Shown piece by piece: positions 1-11,000 of a DNA stretch of 64,000 nt; the first letter of the stretch is position 1, and each line of letters begins with the position of its first letter. The notes below the pieces were generated by a model, which was not told the origin of the DNA, made no database searches, and worked only from the letters and a program-made list of their open reading frames with translations. The translations under genes were made by a program, and so were the position numbers. The DNA comes from Polytrichum commune (lineage: Eukaryota > Streptophyta > Polytrichopsida > Polytrichales > Polytrichaceae): contig OX485808.1 of NCBI GenBank assembly GCA_950295325.1, positions 684,501-748,500 of the forward strand, given 5' to 3'.

Positions 1-1166
1 AGTTGGCTAGCACCTAGTCTTCTCTCAACCTCCTCCAAGTGTGGATCCGTTCTAGGGGCCGGTAGTGCCAAAAGAGGTGCCGGTTCCCTAACCGCTAAAG
101 GTCGGGGACCGGTGTCCACAATGGCATATGGAATTTGGTTCTCATACTTAGCGGGTTCTACCGCTACCACCCTAGGGCGTATGGGGATGAATTGTGGGAT
201 CAATTCATCCTCCCTTCTCCATAGCCTTTCGTGATCTTTATCCAAGTTTTCAATATCTCTAGCCGCACGCTTGGCATCCGCCAAGGTCAAGGGATTCCTT
301 TCTAGAACACCCCTAATAGTTCCGGACTTAAAAAACCCTTGAATGAAAAATTGCTTTAGCGTGTCGTCGTTGAGCATGGTACCCACAAATCTAGTGCACA
401 CTAAATCAAACCTCCTAATGTAAGCCGAAATTTCTTCCTCCCTTCCTTGCTTCAATGACGACAATGCCCTTAATGCGGTACTTTGACCCACTTCCGGCCT
501 AAATTCGTTAAGAAACTCCCTTTGTAATTGTTCCCATCCCCTAAAATGTCCCTCGGCATGATCCCGATACCATTCATAGGCTTCCCCCTCTAGAGTGGTA
601 GGAAACCACACTAACCAATAACCCGGGTCGGTTATGAGGAAGCTAGCCAACCGTTCGATATACCGTTCCATGTGCCGAGAGGGGTCCTCATCCTTGGTCC
701 CATAAAATTTAGGGAGATGAGATGGCATATCCATCGCCGCTAAATTTTGTGGAACCACAATTGGTAGGCCTCTTGGCCTAACCAATGGGTCTATTGGAGG
801 TATAGGAGGTATGGGCGGAATTGGGGGTATGGGTGGTGGATCCATCCCCCGTTCCTCGGCCATGGTGACCGGTGAACTATTCAACAATCCCCTATCAACT
901 TCTACCGGGAATTCTTCTCTAAGTGTGTAATTTTCCGAAGAAGTTTCACCACTCAATTTGGAGGGAGTGATCTCCTCTTCAAGTTGAGCTCCAAGTTCTA
1001 AGGTGTCTAGAATTGACCTAGTCCTAGGTTCGACGTTCAAACAACTCTCTATTCTAACATTATCTTGTTCTAATCTATCACTGATTTTAGAGGACCGCCT
1101 CTTTCGAGTAGATTTCTCTAGTCCTACTATCAAACTTGGTTTTTGTGAGCGAGTCCTACCTTGCAT
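1..1166 (-). CDS. gag: Gag (partial) of Ty3-type retrotransposon copy A
   Basis: The ATG is at 1166 on the minus strand and the frame stays open to the window edge, giving about 388 residues. It matches the N-terminus of the 2079-residue polyprotein of the complete copy. It holds a basic N-terminal stretch, a proline-rich PPIPPIPPIP run near residues 111-125, and the capsid-like retrotransposon gag domain (about 150-310, with LPKFYGTKDEDP and a W-rich EGEAYEWY motif). The zinc knuckles lie beyond the window edge. Whether this copy is intact cannot be told, because protease, RT and integrase are not in view. Confidence 0.9.
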   Translation of the reverse strand, partial: MQGRTRSQKPSLIVGLEKSTRKRRSSKISDRLEQDNVRIESCLNVEPRTRSILDTLELGAQLEEEITPSKLSGETSSENYTLREEFPVEVDRGLLNSSPVTMAEERGMDPPPIPPIPPIPPIPPIDPLVRPRGLPIVVPQNLAAMDMPSHLPKFYGTKDEDPSRHMERYIERLASFLITDPGYWLVWFPTTLEGEAYEWYRDHAEGHFRGWEQLQREFLNEFRPEVGQSTALRALSSLKQGREEEISAYIRRFDLVCTRFVGTMLNDDTLKQFFIQGFFKSGTIRGVLERNPLTLADAKRAARDIENLDKDHERLWRREDELIPQFIPIRPRVVAVEPAKYENQIPYAIVDTGPRPLAVREPAPLLALPAPRTDPHLEEVERRLGASQ

Positions 1167-2075
1167 TCCATAAGAATCGATCGACCCTCACTTGACCACA
1201 CATAATCCTAGCAATTCCCCTCTTAATATTTTCACTTGTCTTGGTGTGGTTATAATTTTTTTAGGAGGTGAGGAAAAGAACCTACAAGCCCACTTAGGTG
1301 AAAGAATCCCAATAGGGGATAGGCATGTTCATGTTAATTTTTTGGTTAAGTCGGAGCATCACCTCCGCACCTTCCCGCAAATTAACACTCACCACAATAC
1401 CGATTGTGAGGGGGTGACCTTCCGAGTAGATTATGTTAAAAGTCGAGGCTTCACCCTTCAACTTCTCACACCATCCACAATTCGGGAATTACCCTCTACA
1501 ACGGATAACAACAATCACGAGTACAAAAGGCATTCCTTAATTAGTTAATGAGTTCACTTTGAAGAAATAAACATACCTTGAGCAATCGCATCCCCCTGTG
1601 AGTTAGCACTCCCCTCAATCGTGACTCAATGTAACAACACCATAAACTTTGTGAAATATTAATTTAATCTAGAGCATGAAATGACAACTCCCAAAACTTT
1701 GAGACTCACCCCGAGGTGAGTGTCAAAGTTCAATGTCCTAAGGTGAATTTACCCTCTAATGTTTTAATGAGCTACTCGGTTATAGGTTCCTTTTAAGTTC
1801 TTAGCAAATCCCCAAAAAGGTTGAGGACGTACCTTCGCCGCGCTCCTTCCTCAAAAATGAATTTGCGTAATTGACAATGCAATTCATTCCAAGGAATAGT
1901 TGAAATACAATGAATTCAAATGTAACCCAAAGAGAGAATACTTACCGAGTTTCGGGTGCTCCTTCCCTTCTCTCAAGTTTGTGTCTCCAATTTTTCCTAG
2001 TTGCCTCCAAGTCTCCTAGTCGCCTCCAAGTCTTGTAACTACCTTCCGCTTCGCTCCCGGCGGACGCACCAATTA

Positions 2076-3574
2076 TGTGAGGCCAAACCCCCCACCCTTA
2101 AGCGTCCGTAGTCCGAGTAGTGGGTTTGGGCTCACATTCCTCCGCGGTATTGGATTTGGACTTGGATGAGTCCATAGTGCAAGGTTCACCCTTCAAGTGG
2201 TCTTGGATTTAACTAGCTCCTTCATAAACCCAGCTCCTTCATAAACCCAGCTTCTTAGCTTCTAACTAAACAAACCCAGCTCCTTCATGAACCCAGCTCC
2301 TTAGCTTCTAACTAAACAAACCCAGCTCCTTCATAAACCCAGCTCCTTCATGAACCCACAACTTTGTAGTTGTAATCCCCAACTACCTCACTAATTATTC
2401 AAGCCCTTAACTAATCTTCCTACCTAATTTCCCTAATTCTACTAACAACCCCTTTCTAATCACACAATTCTTCTCTAATCCTAAAATCCTAAAATCCTAG
2501 AGAGGAGAGGGGGAGAGAGAATTTCCTAACTTCACTAAGACTAACTAATCCACACAAGTATATTTTTGCACTCATCACAACATCAAGTGCTCAACTCTTA
2601 AACATGGAACTTGCAACCACGTGTATTCAAAACATGAACTTAAAGTACCACAAATTGGAATCATGAATTAACTTTAAAATCCTTCACGTCGACACTAATT
2701 CTACCAAGAGGTCAAGCCCTCTTCAAGGCTAACAAGCCTTGGCTCTCAAACTAAAAACTAAGCACACACATGTGCTCCAATATGGCTTCCCACACCCCCA
2801 CTTATAACTCGTGGGGTGCCTTGGAGCACAAAGGAAAGAGAGGATGAGTGAGGGAAGAATGAGGGATTATATAGTAAGCTTGAGGGGGTGAGCACCCTCA
2901 AGGCTCACGATAAGCCCTTGAGATTTCCTCCTACTTAGTAGGCGCCAATCCTATCTTCTAAGCCTTCCTCCCTCAAATGATCAACAAGGATCCTAATTCG
3001 AACATTTAACTAGCCTTGGCTTTCTACCTACCACACTTTACCAAACTTGGGATGCTTCAACCCAAACTTAGCCTCCTTCGCTTTCCGCCGCCATAACTTT
3101 CTCCCCTTACTTTCCCAAATCGTCGCTCACCACGTAATTCAAACCACGATGCTTAACTCGTGATTTGATTGGTGCTTTGAGAATTTGCTTATCCTCCACC
3201 TTGCCTTCTTCCTTGGGCCTTCCCCATTAAGTGGCCATGATGAGGTGGTCCACTTGTGCGCTCCATGTGATCCTCCATTCATCCCAATTCGAATGCACTT
3301 GCCTCTTGAGTCACTTTGGTTGTCTCCATCCATTTGTACTAGCCTACTCACTAACTACTCAATCCAAGTTCTCCTTACCTATCCTCATTCAGTCAAATCC
3401 TTCCGAAGGTAAAAACACAATAACAACTCACATCCTAGCCTCTTACAACATGGTACTTCTAAGACTAACATTTCACTTTTTTTATATTTTTGTGAAGTAA
3501 CATGCTACTTCAAAGTGCATCAACTAACGTTTCAAGGGTCTAAGACTAAATGTGGGCATCCTTTTGGGCTCACA
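2076..3574 (-). repeat. 5' LTR of copy A, shortened variant (1499 bp)
   Basis: It is bounded by TGTGAG..CTCACA, the same termini as the 1993-bp LTRs of the complete copy. About 560 bp just inside one end (after 2211) is missing. In its place are tandem copies of a roughly 45-bp unit, CCTTCATGAACCCAGCTCC followed by TTAGCTTCTAACTAAACAAA, at about 2213-2365. The rest aligns closely with the other LTRs. Confidence 0.9.
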
Positions 3575-4225
3575 AGGGTCCTCACTGGGGAATTGAGCCG
3601 TGCGCGAGCGACACTCCAACTGGTGCCATCCGAAACGTGGGCTGCAACACATGCTTGATAGTGGATGGACAATGAACTTGGTGCTTCGTTAGGGTCAATG
3701 TGTTTGGAGATTCATTAGAGTGAAGTTTATTCATGGTACATGTAACCTCCCTTTGGCAGGGAACCCTATGTAATGCACAAGGTCATCGAGTTCGTGATGT
3801 GCCCATGTACTCATAGATTTTGGGACTGATTTTTGGACTGATTCTGATAATTTGTTTTTGTAGGTGTGTAAAATGAGGTTCCACATTTCACGGAAATGAA
3901 ACTAGCAAGATTTTTCGTAAGTCTTGAACTGTAACAAATTTAACAGCCCGGATCTATAGTGGCAGATAAATTGGCACCATGTCCAGAAATAACCGGTTGA
4001 AGTTCAAGACTTAAGGAAATTTTCTGATGCGCTCGGGGCCATGGACCGCCCCTTTCACACGGGGCACCCGCCCGACTGCTAAAATCCCATGAGTGACGCC
4101 CGCCCGACTGCAAAGTTCCATGAGTGACGCGGGTAGGTAGGTGGGTAGTAAAGCGGGTAAGAGAAAATGATGACATGTTAGGAAACCCGCCATACCCACC
4201 GGGATGGGTGGCGGGATTCAGTCAA
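3575..4225. other. Intergenic, no gene recognised
   Basis: No convincing ORF was found. Two imperfect copies of a roughly 40-bp unit (CCCGCCCGACTGC..ATGAGTGACGC) lie at about 4067-4130, followed by short GGTAGGTAGG-type repetition. Confidence 0.5.
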
Positions 4226-4560
4226 GCCCATTATTCCAAAGAGAACACAACTTATCTGCTGAATAATATTGTGTTGTCACCCACGAGCTAATGGTCAAAC
4301 TTATCATACCGATGGGATCCTTTGTAAAATACTCACTAAAACAGTACAAGGATCTTTGAGTGATTGGGATACATATTTGATTCATGCTTTATGGGCATAT
4401 AGAATTCCATACAAACTTACGACTAAATTTACACCATTAATGAGCGTTTGGGAGTACTGGAATCATTGGATGCACATAGATAAAATTCTAGAAAAATTAG
4501 ATCCCGTGTGTACACTGTGGACCATGAATTATTGTTGGGAGCCTTCGGCCCCTCACTAGG
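4226..4560 (+). pseudogene. Decayed retrotransposon integrase fragment
   Basis: The conceptual translation carries the run that follows the catalytic glutamate region of Ty3-type integrases: HPRANGQ, then DGILCKILTKTV, SDWDTYL, ALWAYRIPYKLTTKFTP. The same section of the intact polyprotein at 47691-53930 reads HPQTNGQTERVNGIL..ALWAYRTTYKVTTRATP. The catalytic E and most of the domain are missing and there is no surrounding element, so this is a relic. It comes from a different family than the complete element, judging by divergence. Confidence 0.75.
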
Positions 4561-5055
4561 TCTAAACTTAATATGGACCCAGACAAACAACCATGCACCA
4601 AAAAGTGAAGGTGCTGATTTTTTTATTACATGCCCAGAGAGGACAATATTGAAGTAAATTGAAGGTTGGCCATTCTCTTGTCTTCTTTTGGGCTTCACTT
4701 GTCTTCACTTCTTGTGAAAGTCAATCGAAGATGTGGCTTGCAAATCTTCTCACAATAATTGTTACAAAAAATGATCAATTTAAATTGTACATGTTCATCG
4801 TAGTTTACTTGTGACATGTACCTTGTGTTGTCACTACACTGGTAAATATGATATTTAGTAGTTGATTTAAATATAATGTTGATACCACCCTGCCTAGCTC
4901 AAAACTAAAGTTTATTTCTTTGATAAGTAGTGATAGAAGATTTTTCCATTGCAACTCTTTTGATTGGAGTTGGTAGAACTAACATTATTAAGTAAAGAAC
5001 GAAACATATAAATTCATGACTAAAAGTTGTGTACCTTTCTTCAGGCTATATTCAC

Positions 5056-5086
<31 letters not shown>

Positions 5087-6457
5087 TATTTTTACAAACC
5101 TTTATTGGTTTTTAAAAAAAAACTTTAATAACAAAATAAAGATCTGTCCATATTCAGTTTCACGGGACGGGGATCTGTGTGTAGGCAGGGTAAAGATAGG
5201 GACTAAGTTATGCCAGGGACCATAGTCTTCAAAAAGAAGCCGAACGACGGTTACTAAGGGGAGTAATCATGAATTGAGTAGGGGCCAAACAACCCTGATG
5301 TGAAAGAGGTCACTTCGCAGTTGGAGTGACGTGTGGGCCGTGAGCCACCAGAGGTCGATTTCGACTGCGGCCATAGCCAAGAATTACAGCCAGAGTCCAC
5401 CAGTGCAGACATTGTAGCTATGCAAAAGAGAGAGAAGAGAGGAGCGGCGAATTTGGACACGGGCGCCGGTCGAAGAGCATATTGTTGTCTGTGAGATCAA
5501 GAACTGGACCATAGCCGTTGTGAGTAGGAAACTGTGTGCGAGGCCAATTGGGAGGAGCTTGCTCGATACCAGAAGCAATGGAAGATATTGGAGGATCGGC
5601 GAAGAAGAAGAATAGCGGGAGAACCAGTGAAGAGTGTAATTGTGTGTAAGACATTCTCCTCTGCCAATTCCTTTGGGTGATCATAGAGTTCCATGGCCTT
5701 AGGGGTGAGAGGGAGAGTTTGAGCTGATCAAAGGAGAAATCTGAGAGATATAGACAGGAGGCACCAGAGAATTGAGTCATCAGGATAGAGACATAGGAAG
5801 AGAATGAACGATCTTTGAAGGAAGAGAGAAAATGAGTACAGAAACAAAGGCAAACTCATTAAGACCTGAAGAATTCCTCAAATTTCTCATCTGAAGAGCC
5901 CCCTTCTGTATTGGCTGTCTCATAGGAATCTTGCTGGTTGGTCTCCTCGATGTTCGGTTCCTCCACTCGATAGTAACCTACGCAAGAGAGAAGGGTGGAA
6001 AAGAGTGAAGGAGCTAAGTATTGATGCGACTCATTGTTGAACAATGTGAAGTAGTCCGATTTATTAGAGGCTCAGTTTGTGGGACCATGACATAGGGGTC
6101 AGTCAATGCAGGCCAAGGAGACCTATTGAGAAAGACCACCTGTCTGCTTGAGTTATAACAAGAGGTTCTGTAATGTCTTTTCTGTGGTAGAGGGTGTTAA
6201 ACTCAACATCCCACCCAAACCCAATACCCCTCAAATCTAGCACAGTAAGTACATGTTGATCTTGAGATGCTCCACCTTAACATCAACCTCCCAAGATGCT
6301 GTGGGGTATCTGCCAATAAAAGTTTCCACATTTGTGACTGTGCCAATTGGAAATCTATTAACGCATACTTTGGTGCATTGGAATCCCCTTTCTATTGCGG
6401 CGAGACCACATTCAGATTATTGCAATCTGATAGTACTATATACACTTAACACTCAAA
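4561..6457. other. Flank left of the 12-kb transposon; no gene recognised
   Basis: Several short ORFs occur (for example minus strand 5418-5780 and 5859-6044, plus strand 6267-6449), but none resembles a family I know. A run of TATA dinucleotides lies at about 5055-5092. The sequence just left of 6458 was joined to 18628 before the transposon inserted, so any gene here would continue at 18628. Confidence 0.4.
5055..5092. repeat. (TA)n microsatellite
   Basis: About 38 bp of nearly uninterrupted TA dinucleotides followed by a T-run. Confidence 0.85.
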
Positions 6458-6467
6458 GTATTGAACT

Positions 6468-6521
6468 GGACGAGACTTGTATGTGAGCGTAGAGCGGAGA
6501 GCGGAGAGCGTAGATGAAATA
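6468..6521 (+). repeat. Left terminal inverted repeat with GAGAGCG heptamers
   Basis: The terminal GG-start segment is followed by GTATGTGAGCG and then TAGAGCG, GAGAGCG, GAGAGCG, TAGATG. The heptamer register gives a local array that could bind a protein in several copies. It pairs in inverted orientation with 18583-18617. Confidence 0.75.
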
Positions 6522-6968
6522 AAAATAGTAAACTTGCAAGACTAAAATTAGGACATTTCAAAAATATCCAAAAATATAACTAGAATCTTCCAGAATCTTC
6601 CAATAATAGTAAAAAATTGACCTATTTCCGTGGGATGTATAGGTCAAAATTTTAAAAAAATGGCCCTGAATTTGGAATGGTCTCATTAAGTTTGGAAACC
6701 GTGAGGTGGTTGAATTATTAAAACCAAGGATGATCACAAGAAAAAATCAATGAAAATGGATTTTTGGAGATTGGTATAATTGAAGAATGAGTCAATCAAA
6801 ATACAAAGGAATCAAAATAATGAACTTCCTTCATTTTTATTCATCACTTTTCTCTTTGTCTTATATGTGAGTCTAGTCTATAGCTTGGACTTTAGCAATT
6901 ATCGTATGTGGCCGAATAGATTATATATTGGACTCATACCCACATCATTGTATATACACTTGCATACA

Positions 6969-7436
6969 ATGGGTGATGAGAGATATATGTTTGCTGGATT
7001 AGGATGGGAGAAGGAAATTAGGAGTCTAGCAGATCCTCATATTCCGGTTAATTTATCGCCGGAATTTGAGTTTGTTGCTGGAAATCGAAGTAGTGATGAC
7101 TACGACCTGACTCCATTTTTGCAGTCTACACAAGCATGGAGGTGGAGGACGCGGGAGGAGCAAAAACAACGTGAGAAAAAAGAAAAGAGGCAGGAAGATG
7201 TGCCCGAGAAGGACGTTGATTTGGATGAAGACAAATCAAACGAAACGGAGGAGGAGGTGAAGGTTGTAGGGGAATCTTCGAAGTCTCTTTTATTTCGCGA
7301 ACGGATGAGAGCCTTGCCGCCGCATCATCTGCCGTTGAAGGATCGAAAGAGAGATAAGACAGTTTCTTGTATGAATTTGCTCCGACCGGGTCCACCTCCC
7401 TCGGAATCATCCAAGAAGTATGCGAAACGGAAATAG
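6969..7436 (+). CDS. Small charged protein of the MULE (155 aa), unknown function
   Basis: The first in-frame ATG is at 6969 and the stop ends at 7436. I do not recognise a family. The N-terminal third (MGDERYMFAGLGWEKE..) is mixed hydrophobic and polar and ends in SSDDYDLTPFL. The middle is a strongly charged, probably helical segment rich in K, E and R (residues about 55-105, with EEQKQREKKEK and DEDKSNETEEEVKVV). The C-terminus is basic (SSKKYAKRK), possibly a nuclear localisation signal. It sits between the left end of the element and the convergently transcribed transposase gene. Some MULEs carry small accessory genes, but nothing here shows a function. It could also be one exon of a longer gene. 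Confidence 0.5.
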   Translation: MGDERYMFAGLGWEKEIRSLADPHIPVNLSPEFEFVAGNRSSDDYDLTPFLQSTQAWRWRTREEQKQREKKEKRQEDVPEKDVDLDEDKSNETEEEVKVVGESSKSLLFRERMRALPPHHLPLKDRKRDKTVSCMNLLRPGPPPSESSKKYAKRK

Positions 7437-8078
7437 AGTTGATAGACATAGGAAGCATTGTAATACAAAATTTTGAAGTAAATAAAAATAATCATTGAGA
7501 TTATACCTTTATTAAATCAATCAATTATTGCTTCAAATTAGAATGTTCTATGCTCAAAACAATAATTTAACTCCAAGCATGGAAATTGTTGAATATAAAA
7601 CAACCAACTCTCGACCAAAGGTCCTGTTGCATTAAAAGATAATTATGTATGGCTAGCTTTTAGCATATTGCAATGATAGAACAATATTATTTGATTCCTT
7701 TCCTGATCATCAATATCCATGATTCAGGATAGATTGGTTGTTTGAAGGGTCCAAGTGGTGTAATTCTGCTTTATAAAGGGTAAATAAATTGTTAAGGTTC
7801 CACCTTACTACTATTAAACTTCATATTATGTCTCATCACCTAAAGTGTGATCAGCTGTGTAGAAGCATAACCTCGGTCTTGTAAATAATTATTTTCTGCC
7901 TAAGCTGCTAGTAACATGCGGTAGCCGTGCATAGTCTATATAGTCTGAATGACAAAACACTTTTTATTGAAAAAGACAATATGAATATTGTCTTGCTGAC
8001 TTAGTACATGTAATGACAAGGGAATTTTGAGTGGGCACCGTCCATTGAAAAGAATCTAGGATGTTTGTAGGTTGCCTC
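7437..8078. other. Spacer between the two converging MULE genes
   Basis: AT-rich sequence holding the 3' ends of the small ORF (+) and the transposase (-). No ORF or repeat was recognised. Confidence 0.5.
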
Positions 8079-11000
8079 CTAGTTTTTAGCCAAAGGGTGA
8101 GTCAAGAGTCCGCTTTCTAGGACTAGCTTGACCTCGTTGAAGCTAAAGGTAGGCGCGTGAATGAAAAGGTCGGCCTCGGGATCACGGTTGCAAACCTTCA
8201 AAAATATGAAATACACATGCTTGCAATAAGAGAATTGGGTCCTCCCTCGGAACTTGGTCATCGTCTTCTTGAATGCAGGGCAAGTGCAACCCACGAAAGA
8301 GCTGATGGTGACCTGATACTGTGTGATGGCAGGAGAAACACCCGAATCCAACCCGATAATGCAACCATGTCCTGGATGAGGTATCATATTTATGGAACGG
8401 ATGCAAGCTTTCAGAGAGTCGGAGGAGGCCATGGAGAGTCGTTGCGCGGGATTTGGGCGAGTGGCAGTGCGTTTCACAATCTTGCCGTCTCTCTTGCCAG
8501 GATAGCGGTCTGGTTCTGCGGGAACGGGTACCGCGCTTAGATTTGCAGGCGGCGGAGCAGAAGAGAACAAACGTCTTGGAGAGACCGGCTTCTTCAGCGG
8601 GAGCTGGAATCCAGCCGCTTCAAGGGCAAGAATTTTAGTAGGCTTGAGGTTTGTGCCTAGCTTCACCGGCCAAACGTCTGGAATCGGCGGCATTTCATGG
8701 TCTGCTGAGTGCTTAGCAACCCATTTGCGCTTTGTACCCTTCACGCACCGGTCAATGTCATCGGAGCAGAAGAAGAATTCTGTCCTCTCAGATAAATTCA
8801 TGCGTATATTAGTCCAAACTCCGGTGTAGGTAGGCGCGGCGGTCAAATTGGTGCCTCTCACAATTCTCTCAGTACACTTTTTCTTCGTGACAACTCTCTG
8901 GGCCCAGCAGCACTTCGCCGAGGTCTTGGGGAGTCTTGATATGTGCCACTCATTGACGTTAACCTTTGTCTCTTCGACAACACTGACATGACGGATCCCC
9001 CCCTCGTTCGGCGGGGACGCAGGGATGCTCTGAGGCTCAGGCTCATGATGAATATCTTGGACGATCGTATCATCTTCAGTATCTTCAAGAATGATGGGCA
9101 TCTGCACAGGACGAGCCCTCACGGCACGTCTTGAACCTCTTGGATGTGAGAAGTTAACCTTGTCAGGCCGATGAGACTCCTCTTTAGCTCCAAGAGGCAG
9201 ATCTGCCTTCCGCTTCGAGGACCCGAATACCTCTTCTCCAGCCATGCGAGGAACACGGGTACAAAATTCTTCTGCTCTAGGCATGTCCAGCATGGGGTCT
9301 TCAAGAACTAAAGGATTACCTGTTTGCTTCGCCCTGCGCTCTGCCATCCTTAGTTTGAGCTCCTTCTTTGTAGGGCATGTTCCGCCGACGTCACCTTTAA
9401 GGAACTGGTAGTAATTGACAACCTGTAAGAAGCCTCGAACGAAGTCGTCAACTGTAGCAACGTAGAGGTCACCGCCGTTGTTTCCAAACGCTTGAAGCCA
9501 CTTGTTGTGTATTGTTTCAGCTAGGCTACATGAAGGCATTTCTGCTAGTTCTTCTTCTGAAAATTTCTGCGATACATATTGGAAGTAATTAGAGATTACA
9601 GAAGAGTTGCTTGAGATAAGAGCACAGTGAAATTAATGAAAATGAAATGAAATGTATTGGGAAAACATACCCCGGTCATGAAGCCTCCCCATTGGCGATA
9701 ACCGTAGTGCCAAAATGCAAGCCAGAGCTCTAGTTTGTTTAGGGCCTTCTCTGTCACTGCCCCGGCGGATACCCACCATGCACGTAGCCCGTGGTACATA
9801 CTGTCTGCTTCGTCCATGGTCCTCGCCGTCCTATACTGGTGGCACATCTTCTTGTGTTGCTCCCATAATTCTTCGGGAATGTACTTCTCGGTATACTTAA
9901 CCATAGATTGGGTCCAGTGAAATTGACAGGTTCTCTCCCGGTCATCCATGCGGTCCTCCTTCTTCCCGTTGCCATATATGACCCGAACTGCATTCCAATT
10001 GGCCTGGGCGCTGTCGGCCATGAAACCCTTGAAGTTGGTATCGACAACACCATTCCTCTCCATCACAGCATTGAGATTCTTCCAGAAAACGATATGGGCA
10101 TCACAGTCCTCCGATTGCATGTCACAGCTTGCAATGGTCATGACACGACAATACATAGAGTCATACACGTGGCATGCCATTGTGGTCCATTGTCTAACCC
10201 GTTTCACATGGTCGAACATCATCCAAACATTCTCCAGATCTTCGCCGGGCTGCATACGCTTGACCAAGTCTACCCCACTACCAGGCCCGACTTCCGACAT
10301 CTTGAAGACAAAAACCTTATCAAGATCAGCCCCTTGACCAGGGAATTTGTTCTCCTGAACAAAAGCCCATAAACTGATTCCACGGAGTTTGGTGATAGAG
10401 TCCATGACACCATACCTTCTGAGGTATCGGAAGCTCATGACCTTGTTGCGGATGTTTGGGGAAGCCATGTCCTTGCACCGGTCGAATACAGGAACAAGTT
10501 CCTCTAGAGACAGCTTCTTTGGTGGTGCGTCATCGGGTTGAAGAAGATAGTTGCCAATTAGAATTTTGCTAGCCTCCAACACAACTGCACTTTTGGTAGC
10601 CTGAGGAGTCTTCTCGATCTGTTCTTCAATTAGGCCACTGATCTCAGCCTTAGTGTCTCTGTAGTCGCCCACCTTGACAGGGTGATCGTGAGTTCCAATG
10701 TGGATGCACGCTCTTGTGTGGTTGTTTTTGCCAGCAACATAATAAATTTTTGCCCCACATGTAGCAATACATGTTGGGGGTTCTTTACATACCTTGCAAA
10801 CAAGCGTAGAGTCAGGTGGGGGCGCTCGATCCACTACAAAGGCTTGGAGGGTACAACCCTCAAACTCTGTCTCGTTAACTTCGAAAATACGAGGTCGGTG
10901 GATCAAATATTCGCACTCCTTGTTGTTGCAACGCAGGTGTCCAACGCAAGCGGAAGAACGGAAGGACAAACCAAAGTCGTTTGTGATGTTGGTAGTGATG

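Larger units (their letters stand above)
1..3574 (-). mobile_element. Ty3-type LTR retrotransposon, copy A, cut by window edge
   Basis: This is the 5' part (in element sense) of the same family as the complete element at 45637-56832. It contains the 5' LTR (2076-3574), leader (1167-2075) and the beginning of gag. Position 1 corresponds to 52765 in the complete copy, and the stretch I compared (gag and leader) looks essentially identical. Its LTR is shorter by 494 bp. The right flank begins AGGGT, so a matching AGGGT would be expected at the other end of this copy, outside the window. Confidence 0.93.

Noticed and set aside
1192-1548. 118-codon ORF repeated identically at 53956-54312
   Set aside because: It is antisense to the leader of the Ty3-type element; identity follows from the two copies being nearly identical, not from selection.
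3139-3500. ORFs of 70-89 codons repeated at 47194-47555 and 56397-56758
   Set aside because: They lie inside the LTRs on both strands, with no protein-like character. They recur only because the LTRs recur.
8157-8540. ORFs on the + strand across 8157-11062
   Set aside because: Shadows of the minus-strand transposase, which has the recognisable motifs and splice sites.
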